In this document: positions 1 to 6,384 of the stretch, piece by piece
Layout: the number at the start of each line of letters is the position of its first letter
How positions within the stretch are numbered: the first letter of the stretch is position 1
Origin: Psychrobacter sp. UBA5136
GTDB taxonomy: Bacteria; Pseudomonadota; Gammaproteobacteria; Pseudomonadales; Moraxellaceae
Length of the DNA: 8,023 nucleotides
Direction: 5' to 3'
NCBI RefSeq assembly: GCF_002414005.1
Contig: NZ_DHYG01000041.1
Location: 1-8,023, forward strand
Program-made: the position numbers and the translations under genes
Notes under the pieces: model-generated
The model's input: the letters and a program-made list of their open reading frames with translations, nothing else
Database searches by the model: none
What the model was told of the DNA's origin: nothing

Positions 1-183
1 TTAAAGTTGAGAGTGGGGTTAATATATAGAAAACTCTCCATTAATAGCGCATTTTCTATTAGCGCCAAGGCATACATCAATTATAAGAAGAATTTTTGGC
101 TTCTCACCAGTGCACTGCGGTATCAATATGTGAATAAATGTGAGGTTAACCGACAGTTTGTAACTTGCCTTTTCTGGAGCTGA
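1..183 (+). CDS. Possible C-terminal end of an unidentified protein (partial, 5' end outside window)
   Basis: Frame 1 is open from base 1 to a TGA at 181-183, giving 60 residues that end ...NRQFVTCLFWS. I do not recognise the family. The fragment is basic (many K and R) and rich in aromatic and alternating hydrophobic residues (for example LTSALRYQYVN), which could suit the last strands of a beta-barrel outer-membrane protein. However, it does not end in the usual terminal Phe. A two-way terminator begins 47 bases after the stop, which is what a plus-strand gene converging on ppk1 would need. In DNA this AT-rich, 60 open codons can occur by chance, and the fragment could also be a decayed gene. 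The call rests on the open frame and on the terminator only. Confidence 0.35.
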   Translation, partial: LKLRVGLIYRKLSINSAFSISAKAYINYKKNFWLLTSALRYQYVNKCEVNRQFVTCLFWS

Positions 184-229
184 TATCCATGAGCTTTTAT
201 TCTACGACCTGTTTAAATCTTCCTCCAAT

Positions 230-280
230 AAAAAACCAAGCATCAGTATTTATCGGAACAAATACTGGCGCTTGGTTTTT
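230..280. terminator. Bidirectional intrinsic terminator downstream of ppk1
   Basis: Long hairpin. The outer arm AAAAACCAAGC (231-241) pairs with GCTTGGTTTTT (270-280), and the inner arm CAGTATTT (244-251) pairs with AAATACTG (260-267). The arms are separated by a 2x2 internal loop (AT against GC), and the loop is 8 bases (252-259). The A-run on the left and T-run on the right give a U-tract on either strand. It can therefore end minus-strand ppk1 transcripts, 75 bases past the ppk1 stop, and any plus-strand transcript arriving from the left edge. Confidence 0.85.
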
Positions 281-355
281 ATTGAGTTTTGCCATTGAGT
301 CTTAACAAAAAATACATAGAATGCATTTAGCGTTTAAAATGCCGCTGAAAAAGGG

Positions 356-2617
356 CTAGACCGACTCGCCAACGCCATTAATGATCTTTAATAGATGCTC
401 TTGAGCTATGTGCGGCGTCTCATCTGCCACTGGCTGTAACTGCTGCCAAACGCCATTACCGTCAAGCGTCCAAGCCTGAGTATTGTCTTGTAGATAGTTA
501 ATCAAGCCATCTTGATAAATTTGCTTAAACAGTTTTTTATCTTCGATTGGAAACGCGACCTCGACGCGGTGGAATAAATTGCGATCCATCCAGTCAGCAC
601 TGCCACAATACAAGCGCTCGTCTCCATCATTATAAAAGTAATAAATGCGCGTATGCTCCAAAAAGCGCCCAATGACAGAACGTACGGTGATGTTTTCAGA
701 CAACCCTTTTACTTGCGGACGCAGGCAACACATGGAGCGCAAAATCAGCTCAATCTTAACGCCTGCTTGCGACGCATCATAGAGTTTATCAATCAAGCGG
801 CGTTCAGTCAGGGCATTGACCTTGACGATAATATGGGCGCGCTTTCCTGCCTTGGCATGAGCAATTTCATCATCGATAAAGCTCATTAACTTTTCATGCA
901 AGGTAAAGGGCGCATGAAGGAGCTTTTTTAGATTGGCCGGTTTGCCCATTCCCGTCAACTCTTGGAATATCTTGTGCACATCCTCTGAGATATCGGGGTC
1001 GGCTGTGAACAAGCCGTAATCGGTATAAACTTTGGCATTTCCGGCGTGATAGTTACCAGTGCCTAGATGCACATAACGGCGAATTTTATCGTCTTCACGG
1101 CGAATGATAAGCATCAGCTTGGCGTGGGTTTTGTAGCCAACAATGCCATAAACCACCACCGCGCCAGCTTCTTGTAGATAATTGGCCACCGCAATATTTG
1201 ACGCTTCATCAAAACGGGCGCGTAACTCAATAACTGCCGTCACTTCTTTGCCATTGCGAGCAGCAGCCGCTAGGGCTTTGACAATTTCTGAATTGGTGCC
1301 TGAACGATACAGCGTTTGCTTAATGGCGAGTACCTTTGGGTCGCTTGCCGCCTGCCACAGCAAATTGATAATTGGCGAGAACGCATGAAACGGATGGTGT
1401 GTCAAAACATCGCCTTTACGCATCGCGGCAAACATGCTGGTCGCTTTATCGAGCTTATCGACTTCACGGCGAAACGGTTTGGGGACGACATGGGTAAACG
1501 GCTGGTAACGCAGCGCTGGAATGTTAAAGTCAAATAGTAAGCGCGTTAAGTTGACCGGACCATTGACGCGGTACAATTGGTTGTCGTGCAGCTCAAATTC
1601 ATTGAGCAAATAATCGCTAATCGGCGCCGGACAGTCGGTGGTAACCTCTAAGCGCACCTTATCGCCAAAGCGGCGGTTTTCAAGCTCGCCCTCTAGCGCT
1701 TTAGCAATATCATCGACATCGTCTGCTAAGTCTAAGTCGGCGTTACGCGTCAATCTAAACTGATGGCAGCCAGTGACATTCATACCAGGAAATAGATCGC
1801 TGACGTGTTCATGTATCACGGCCGATAGCATCACATGATACTCTTTGCCGCCCGTTAGTTCATCCGGCAAACGGATGACGCGCGGTAGGCTGCGCGGCGC
1901 TGGCACAATCGCCAGATTGATATCGCGACCAAAGGCATCTTTACCCTCTAAAGTAGCGATAAAGTTTAAGCTTTTATTGACTAAACGCGGAAACGGATGG
2001 GCGGGATCAATGCTAATGGGCGTCAAGACAGGCGAGACTTGCTCAGTAAAATACTGCTTCATCCACGCCGATTGCTCAGGCGTTAGCTCGTCACGTTTTA
2101 AGTAGCGGATATCTTCTTTGGCAAGGGCGGGCAGGATATCTTCATTTAAAATGCGGTATTGCTCATCAATGGCTTCATGAGTAACAGCAGAGATTTCTCT
2201 TAGCACTTCACTTGGGCGCATGCCATGAGCACTGGTTGAGACGTCACCCATATTGAGTTTTTGCATAATACCGGCAACACGAATTTCAAAAAACTCATCA
2301 ATGTTTGACGAAAAAATGATTAAGAAAAACAACCGTTCTAACAAAGGATGGCGCGGACTGGCCGCCTGCGCTAGCACCCGCAGATGAAACTGCAATAAAG
2401 ACAAATCGCGATTAATATAGCTGCTGGCTGAATAGCTACCATCATCCAAACGCTGCCAGTCAATTTCCGTTAAGCCCGCAGGCGAGCTTTTAGTCAAATT
2501 CTCATCTACTTCGGCAAGGCTTGTGCTGACCTCGATATCGGTTTTTATATCAACATCAATATCAACATTGTCGTCAACCTCATGACCATCATTTTTCTCA
2601 TTATCCATCTCTGCCAC
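356..2617 (-). CDS. ppk1: Polyphosphate kinase 1 (PPK1)
   Basis: PPK1 reversibly transfers the gamma phosphate of ATP to inorganic polyphosphate through a phosphohistidine, and is usually membrane-associated. At 753 residues it is about 65 longer than E. coli PPK (688). Aligning by eye to E. coli, the N domain is about 62-166, the head domain about 167-384, C1 about 385-565 and C2 about 566-750. The ATP-site Asn is N105 in SSNIDEF. The Mg-binding Arg residues are R438 (TLYRSG) and R468 (ELRARFDE). The autophosphorylated His is H498 in YKTHAK, followed by HLGTGNYHAGNAKVYTDYGLFTAD, and the second essential His is H655 in RFLEHTR. All key residues are present, so it should be active. The extra length is an acidic N-terminal tail (residues 1-60, many D and E) absent from E. 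coli. The start given is GTG at 2617; ATG at 2608 (750 residues) is equally likely. It lies 91 bases downstream of mtgA on the same strand, with no terminator seen between them. Confidence 0.97.
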   Translation of the reverse strand: MAEMDNEKNDGHEVDDNVDIDVDIKTDIEVSTSLAEVDENLTKSSPAGLTEIDWQRLDDGSYSASSYINRDLSLLQFHLRVLAQAASPRHPLLERLFFLIIFSSNIDEFFEIRVAGIMQKLNMGDVSTSAHGMRPSEVLREISAVTHEAIDEQYRILNEDILPALAKEDIRYLKRDELTPEQSAWMKQYFTEQVSPVLTPISIDPAHPFPRLVNKSLNFIATLEGKDAFGRDINLAIVPAPRSLPRVIRLPDELTGGKEYHVMLSAVIHEHVSDLFPGMNVTGCHQFRLTRNADLDLADDVDDIAKALEGELENRRFGDKVRLEVTTDCPAPISDYLLNEFELHDNQLYRVNGPVNLTRLLFDFNIPALRYQPFTHVVPKPFRREVDKLDKATSMFAAMRKGDVLTHHPFHAFSPIINLLWQAASDPKVLAIKQTLYRSGTNSEIVKALAAAARNGKEVTAVIELRARFDEASNIAVANYLQEAGAVVVYGIVGYKTHAKLMLIIRREDDKIRRYVHLGTGNYHAGNAKVYTDYGLFTADPDISEDVHKIFQELTGMGKPANLKKLLHAPFTLHEKLMSFIDDEIAHAKAGKRAHIIVKVNALTERRLIDKLYDASQAGVKIELILRSMCCLRPQVKGLSENITVRSVIGRFLEHTRIYYFYNDGDERLYCGSADWMDRNLFHRVEVAFPIEDKKLFKQIYQDGLINYLQDNTQAWTLDGNGVWQQLQPVADETPHIAQEHLLKIINGVGESV

Positions 2618-2631
2618 CTTCTTATTCCTTT
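2617..2631 (-). promoter_or_regulatory. Two overlapping ribosome binding sites before ppk1
   Basis: Read on the minus strand, AAAGGA (2631-2626) lies 8 bases before the GTG at 2617. A second Shine-Dalgarno sequence, AAGAAGG (2623-2617), lies 8 bases before the ATG at 2608. Both starts are in frame and differ by three residues, so sequence alone does not decide between them. The second site has the better start codon and the purine-rich core nearer to consensus; its last G is the first base of the GTG codon, so the two starts could not be used at the same moment. Confidence 0.5.
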
Positions 2632-2708
2632 ACCGTGATCGATACGCCGTCATCTTTTGTTTTTACCAAATCCCTTTTAGCTATTTTTTATGCCTATTAT
2701 TTTTTACC

Positions 2709-3395
2709 CTAAGCTGATTGCGGCAAAACCGCATTTTTCATGCGTTTTTTAATGATACGCTGTTTATTGCGCAAGCGTTTGTCGCTTTGATGACCTTCGT
2801 AGTATTTTGGATTGGTCAGCATGGCGATTAGTAAGGCAGATTCGTCACGATTTAAATTAGCAGCGGATTTGTCAAAATAGTATTGCGCGGCCGCCTCGAT
2901 ACCGTAAATGCCATTACCAAACTCGGCGACATTGAGATAAGCGGTCAAAATGCGCTGTTTATCCCATAGCGTTTCTATCATTACGGTGATAATCGCTTCC
3001 TCAGCTTTACGGGTATAAGAGCGATGCGAGGTTAAAAATAAATTTTTGGCCAATTGCTGGGTTATGGTGGAGCCGCCCGCTGACATTTTGCCCGTTGCTT
3101 CGTTCTTTTTACGCGCCGCCTCGATACCTTTCATATCAAAGCCGTTATGCTGGCTAAACGTCGAATCTTCACTGACAATCGCCGCTTGTTTGGCAGATTT
3201 GGCAATGGCATCATACTCTGCCCATGTCTGCGTGACCGTACCGCCCGTTAAACGGTGGGTTAGCATAAACATGCTGTTATTAATCGGCTGGGTTTTCCAA
3301 ATAAGCAGTAGACCTGCGACCAATATATGGAATGCCACCACCAACAACATGAATGCCAATAATAAGCGTTTAAGTAATTTGCCAAAACTTGCCAT
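2709..3395 (-). CDS. mtgA: Monofunctional biosynthetic peptidoglycan transglycosylase
   Basis: A GT51-family enzyme that polymerises lipid II into glycan strands on the periplasmic face of the inner membrane, without a transpeptidase domain. At 228 residues it is near E. coli MtgA (242). A single N-terminal anchor (about 9-32, preceded by K7, K9 and R10) is followed by the GT51 domain from about 50 to 215. Motif 1 is SEDSTFSQHNGFD with the catalytic Glu at E76. Motif 2 is GGSTITQQLAKNLFL (107-121). Motif 3 starts RKAEEA (129-134), and motif 4 is QRILTAYLNVAEFGNGIYG (147-165). The ATG at 3395 is the only sensible start because an in-frame TGA lies 36 bases upstream; its Shine-Dalgarno sequence is weak. 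It sits upstream of ppk1 on the same strand, so co-transcription is possible but not shown. The C-terminus is basic (KQRIIKKRMK), a common feature of this family. Confidence 0.96.
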   Translation of the reverse strand: MASFGKLLKRLLLAFMLLVVAFHILVAGLLLIWKTQPINNSMFMLTHRLTGGTVTQTWAEYDAIAKSAKQAAIVSEDSTFSQHNGFDMKGIEAARKKNEATGKMSAGGSTITQQLAKNLFLTSHRSYTRKAEEAIITVMIETLWDKQRILTAYLNVAEFGNGIYGIEAAAQYYFDKSAANLNRDESALLIAMLTNPKYYEGHQSDKRLRNKQRIIKKRMKNAVLPQSA

Positions 3396-3536
3396 GCGAG
3401 CGATATCCGAGTGGTTAAAAAATAGTCGTCATATTAAATTGCTAACACTAACGCGCTAATCATAAATAGCAGGTCATCTTACCTAATCTCACAATCGCTG
3501 TCATTATTTACCCTATTTCTTTATCATGTAAATACT

Positions 3537-3587
3537 GCCAAGTGCTACGAATACTTTTCCTTAAAAAATTTAAAAGTAATGCTTGGC
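3537..3587. repeat. Imperfect inverted repeat in the mtgA / glutaredoxin-like intergenic region
   Basis: GCCAAG (3537-3542) is complementary to CTTGGC (3582-3587), and inside it TACTTTT (3552-3558) is complementary to AAAAGTA (3572-3578). Asymmetric internal loops (9 and 3 bases) and a 13-base AT-rich loop separate the arms. It lies in the divergent, AT-rich region just before the glutaredoxin-like gene. It is not followed by a T-run, so it is not an obvious terminator. It could be a protein-binding dyad, a leader hairpin or chance. Confidence 0.35.
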
Positions 3588-3627
3588 GATAAATACGGCA
3601 AACAGACATAAGAATAAGAGTGTAAAT

Positions 3628-3945
3628 ATGGCTAATGGTAATACGGTAGCAATGTTACGGGCACACATGATTGCCACCAATCCCAATCTTGGTACGGCTG
3701 AAAATCAAGATAAATGGTGGCTACTCGGGACGACTGGCTGTCATCTTTGTGACGTCGCTGAACACCTACTCAGCCAATTTCAAGCGGTGCAGCCGATACG
3801 CTATCAGTATGTTGATATTGCTGATTTTGATGAGGTGCTGATGATGGAGTTTGCTACCACGATTCCTGTGATATTGACGCCATCAAAACGCTTGAACTAT
3901 CCTTTTTCAGTATTGGATTTGCAGCAATTGTTAATAGGGTCATAA
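3628..3945 (+). CDS. Glutaredoxin-like (DUF836-type) small thioredoxin-fold protein
   Basis: Small cytosolic protein of the glutaredoxin-like/DUF836 type. The sequence KWWLLGTTGCHLCDVAEHLL has the beta-strand, CxxC and helix order of a thioredoxin fold. The cysteines are C38 and C41 counted from this start. The segment TTIPVILTP downstream carries the expected cis-proline, and IRYQYVDIADFDE is the strand between them. The role is inferred as thiol-disulfide chemistry; partner and substrate are unknown. I chose ATG at 3628 (105 residues) because a purine-rich TAAGAG lies 7 bases upstream. The frame stays open back to a TTG at 3583 (120 residues), but those extra residues are polar and unlike the family. 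About 25 residues before the fold remain unexplained even with the shorter start, so a start at ATG 3667 is possible. It lies 37 bases upstream of the lldD-like gene on the same strand, suggesting one transcript. Confidence 0.8.
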   Translation: MANGNTVAMLRAHMIATNPNLGTAENQDKWWLLGTTGCHLCDVAEHLLSQFQAVQPIRYQYVDIADFDEVLMMEFATTIPVILTPSKRLNYPFSVLDLQQLLIGS

Positions 3946-3982
3946 AGCAGACAACGTAAAAAATGATAATAATGAGAAACCT

Positions 3983-5182
3983 ATGAGAGAGTTAAGCCCG
4001 ACTTTAAAGAAAGTCACAGAAATTGAAGATTTGCGCCGTGTTGCCAAGCGTAAAGTTCCGCGCATGTTTTATGATTACGTCGATTCAGGCTCATGGACTG
4101 AGACCACTTATCGCAATAATGAAACCGACTTTGACCGTATTAAATTGCGCCAGCGGGTATTGGTCAATATGGAAGGGCGCTCACTTGCCACTAATATGCT
4201 AGGCTCAACAGTCAAAATGCCGGTGGCTATCGCGCCGACTGGCTTTACTGGTATGATGTGGGCCGATGGTGAGATTCACGCCGCACGGGCAGCGGAGAAA
4301 TTTGGCGTGCCCTTCTCGCTTTCGACCATGAGTATCTGTTCTATCGAAGATGTGGCAGAAAACACCAGTGCGCCGTTTTGGTTTCAGCTATATGTGATGC
4401 GTGACCAAGAATTTATGGCCAACTTGATTCGCCGCGCTAAGGCGGCCAATTGTTCCGCGCTTATCTTAACTGCGGATTTACAAGTGCTGGGACAACGACA
4501 TAAAGACATTAAAAACGGTCTCTCTGCGCCGCCAAAACCTACCCTCGCCAATATATTAAATCTCATGACCAAGCCGCAATGGTGCCTGAATATGCTCGGC
4601 ACCAAGCGGCATACCTTTGGCAATATCGTCGGCCATGCTAAAAACGTCGAGGATATTTCATCGCTCTCGGCATGGACGGCCGAACAATTTGACCCAGCGC
4701 TAAGTTGGGATGATGTCGCGCGTATTAAAGATATGTGGGGCGGCAAGCTGATTATCAAAGGTATCATGGAACCTGAAGATGCCATCATGGCTGCCCGTAG
4801 CGGAGCCGATGCGCTCGTCGTCTCAAACCATGGCGGACGTCAGCTCGATGGGGCGCTGTCTTCCATTGCCGCGCTTGCTGATATCGTGCAAGCGGTACGA
4901 GCAGAAAACAGCAATATTGAGGTTTGGCTCGATAGTGGTATTCGCTCCGGTCAAGACGTGCTTAAAGCAATGGCAATGGGCGCTAACGGGACAATGATTG
5001 GTCGCGCGTTTTTATATGGGCTTGGCGCTTACGGCGAAGATGGCGTGCGCCGTGCGCTGGAGATTATCTATAACGAGTGCGACATCAGCATGGCGTTTTG
5101 TGGCCATACCGATATCAATCAAGTAACGAATGATATTTTGGTTAAAGGTACTTATGAAAATCTTAAAATCGATGCTTATTAA
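3983..5182 (+). CDS. lldD: FMN-dependent L-lactate dehydrogenase / alpha-hydroxy-acid oxidizing protein
   Basis: Member of the FMN-dependent alpha-hydroxy-acid dehydrogenase family (TIM barrel), which oxidises L-lactate or a related 2-hydroxy acid to the 2-keto acid and passes electrons to the respiratory chain or to oxygen. It has 399 residues, normal for the family. Residues matched to spinach glycolate oxidase by eye are Y32 in MFYDYVDSG, Q135 and Y137 in FQLYVMRD, T163 in LTADLQ, R172 in GQR, K259 in IIKGI, and the catalytic H283 with R286 in SNHGGRQLD. The FMN phosphate loop is DSGIRSGQDVLKAMAMGANGTMIGRAF (317-343). The complete site predicts an active enzyme. The 172-218 loop (QRHKDIKNGLSAPP onward) resembles the subgroup often annotated only as alpha-hydroxy-acid oxidizing protein, so lactate as substrate is probable, not certain. 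The Shine-Dalgarno sequence is modest (GAG at 3974-3976). No lactate permease or lldR regulator is visible nearby. Confidence 0.93.
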   Translation: MRELSPTLKKVTEIEDLRRVAKRKVPRMFYDYVDSGSWTETTYRNNETDFDRIKLRQRVLVNMEGRSLATNMLGSTVKMPVAIAPTGFTGMMWADGEIHAARAAEKFGVPFSLSTMSICSIEDVAENTSAPFWFQLYVMRDQEFMANLIRRAKAANCSALILTADLQVLGQRHKDIKNGLSAPPKPTLANILNLMTKPQWCLNMLGTKRHTFGNIVGHAKNVEDISSLSAWTAEQFDPALSWDDVARIKDMWGGKLIIKGIMEPEDAIMAARSGADALVVSNHGGRQLDGALSSIAALADIVQAVRAENSNIEVWLDSGIRSGQDVLKAMAMGANGTMIGRAFLYGLGAYGEDGVRRALEIIYNECDISMAFCGHTDINQVTNDILVKGTYENLKIDAY

Positions 5183-5206
5183 AACAATAAAAAACCGCTT
5201 CTTATT

Positions 5207-5223
5207 ATAAAGGCAGCCTTTAT
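5207..5223 (+). terminator. Short hairpin after the lldD-like gene (weak terminator candidate)
   Basis: ATAAAGG (5207-5213) and CCTTTAT (5217-5223) form a 7-base stem with a CAG loop, 25 bases after the lldD stop. There is no T-run after it and the stem is AT-rich, so termination would be weak at best. It is the only hairpin I see between the lldD-like gene and the rhomboid gene. Confidence 0.25.
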
Positions 5224-5247
5224 TAAACATTCATAACTCACTTATGG

Positions 5248-5277
5248 GTGACACGCCTTAACCCTAGCCTTTATACT
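5248..5277 (+). promoter_or_regulatory. Candidate sigma-70 promoter for the rhomboid gene
   Basis: GTGACA (5248-5253, five of six matches to the -35 consensus) and TATACT (5272-5277, five of six to the -10) are spaced 18 bases apart. Transcription would start near 5284, about 27 bases before the ATG at 5311. This supports the rhomboid gene being its own unit and not part of the lldD transcript. The prediction rests on sequence match only. Confidence 0.45.
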
Positions 5278-5310
5278 CTACTCATCACTTTTTATTGATA
5301 GTTTGCGTTT

Positions 5311-6309
5311 ATGACCATTCAACAATTATTAAAAACCGCGCCCGTCACCACTTTGCTATTAATAAGCTTTATCGGCTTATTTATCATGCAGGTGCTGAGC
5401 GGCGTCGATGCCAACAATCCATCGACCGAAGCATTGCTCAAATGGGGCGCCAATGCTTTGCCTTATACCATGGATAATGAACCATGGCGCTTGGCAAGTA
5501 GTGCGTTTTTGCATATCGGTCTGATGCATTTATTGTTTAATGGTTTTGCCATGTATTTCTTTGGGCAAATCGCCGAGCCGATGTTTGGCTCAGCGAAGTT
5601 TTTGGTGTTATTTTTACTGGCGGCAATCGGTGGTAATTTACTGAACAATTATGTCACGTGGCAAGGTATCTTAGATGGCACTGGTCAACCTGGGCTATCA
5701 GCGGGCGCGTCTGGCGGTATCATGGGTATCGGTGCCGCGCTATTGATAGCCGCGCTGTTTAAAATATCAGTCAATGGCATGGTGCTCAATCTGAAAAGCC
5801 TAATCATTATTATGGGCATCAATTTGGTATATGGCTTTGCCGTACCGGGGATTGATAATGCTGGTCATATTGGCGGCGCGGTCACAGGATTGGTGATTGC
5901 ATTGGCGTTTGCCATTGCCTACCGTCAGCGCTTGGCTGCGACGCTACAGCATCTACCTAGCCGAGCTCAAGACATTTATCAGACTACTTATATCAACTCT
6001 CCAACAAGTAGCGATACTGACTTTTCTATCCCTACTTCTACCCACGCTCCGCGCTTTGATAATGAGGGTAATTTTGATAATAACAGCAGTTTTAATCACG
6101 ACTCTGCTGTAAACTTACCCTTAGATAGCTATGCTAATCATGCAGCCCTTAATCACGGCAAAATTAACGAACAACAAACAGCGACCAAATCGACCCTTAT
6201 TTGGCAATTGCTACCGTGGCTGGTCATGCTGCTGATCAGTATTGGTTTTATATGGTGGTGGCAAGATATTCATCAGCAAATACTACAAGTGCTAGCGGCC
6301 ATTGAGTAA
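5311..6309 (+). CDS. Rhomboid family intramembrane serine protease
   Basis: Inner-membrane protease that cuts transmembrane substrates within the bilayer using a Ser-His dyad. The nucleophile is S134 in AGASGG and the partner His is H186 in NAGHIGG. The oxyanion/loop residues H73 and N77 sit in WRLASSAFLHIGLMHLLFNG (59-78), the rhomboid signature. Membrane segments are near 12-30, 68-84, 96-113, 134-150, 163-178 and 186-204, giving the usual six-helix core. Residues about 205-295 form a polar stretch rich in S, T, N, D and H with no recognised domain, followed by a seventh helix (about 297-316, containing IGFIWWW). The total of 332 residues is longer than minimal bacterial rhomboids because of this tail. 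The ATG at 5311 fits just before TM1; the Shine-Dalgarno sequence is poor. Its natural substrate cannot be told from here. Confidence 0.95.
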   Translation: MTIQQLLKTAPVTTLLLISFIGLFIMQVLSGVDANNPSTEALLKWGANALPYTMDNEPWRLASSAFLHIGLMHLLFNGFAMYFFGQIAEPMFGSAKFLVLFLLAAIGGNLLNNYVTWQGILDGTGQPGLSAGASGGIMGIGAALLIAALFKISVNGMVLNLKSLIIIMGINLVYGFAVPGIDNAGHIGGAVTGLVIALAFAIAYRQRLAATLQHLPSRAQDIYQTTYINSPTSSDTDFSIPTSTHAPRFDNEGNFDNNSSFNHDSAVNLPLDSYANHAALNHGKINEQQTATKSTLIWQLLPWLVMLLISIGFIWWWQDIHQQILQVLAAIE

Positions 6310-6330
6310 AACGTCAGACTTATTTATCAT
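6302..6330 (+). promoter_or_regulatory. Candidate sigma-70 promoter for the MipA/OmpV gene
   Basis: TTGAGT (6302-6307, overlapping the rhomboid stop codon) and TATCAT (6325-6330, five of six matches to the -10) are spaced exactly 17 bases apart, 54 bases before the MipA/OmpV start. The downstream leader is AT-rich. It would let the outer-membrane protein be expressed independently of the rhomboid gene; read-through from upstream is also possible because no terminator lies between them. Confidence 0.4.
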
Positions 6331-6384
6331 TCTACTTATCAACGCTTTTTTATCATTTATCCCACCTACTTATGAGAGCAAACC

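Noticed and set aside
281..355. Gap between the terminator and the ppk1 stop
   Set aside because: I looked for a small gene or second hairpin and saw none; it reads as a 3' untranslated region.
2719..2738. Hairpin TGCGG/CCGCA followed by five T's on the plus strand
   Set aside because: It lies inside the 3' coding end of mtgA, and the T-run is on the wrong side for mtgA transcripts; no plus-strand gene would use it.
3393..3420. tRNA-like string (CCGAGTGGTTAAA) near the mtgA start
   Set aside because: It resembles the D-arm of class II tRNAs, but no acceptor stem, anticodon arm or T-arm follows.
3046..3459. Plus-strand open frame of 137 codons opposite mtgA
   Set aside because: It lies almost wholly antisense to a gene with all GT51 motifs, and its product resembles no family I know; it is a shadow frame.
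3498..3504. CTGTCAT, a match to one half of the Pho box
   Set aside because: The second copy at the expected 11-base spacing is missing, and it is not upstream of ppk1.
3583..3627. Longer start (TTG 3583) for the glutaredoxin-like gene
   Set aside because: The extra 15 residues are polar and unlike the family, and ATG 3628 has a better start codon and a Shine-Dalgarno-like TAAGAG. Kept only as an alternative.
4384..4788. Minus-strand open frame of 134 codons inside the lldD-like gene
   Set aside because: It is fully antisense to conserved FMN-dehydrogenase sequence; its composition reflects the codon bias of the real gene.
5012..5230. Minus-strand open frame of 72 codons over the lldD 3' end
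   Set aside because: It mostly overlaps coding sequence for the conserved FMN-binding C-terminal region of lldD, and no known family is recognisable.
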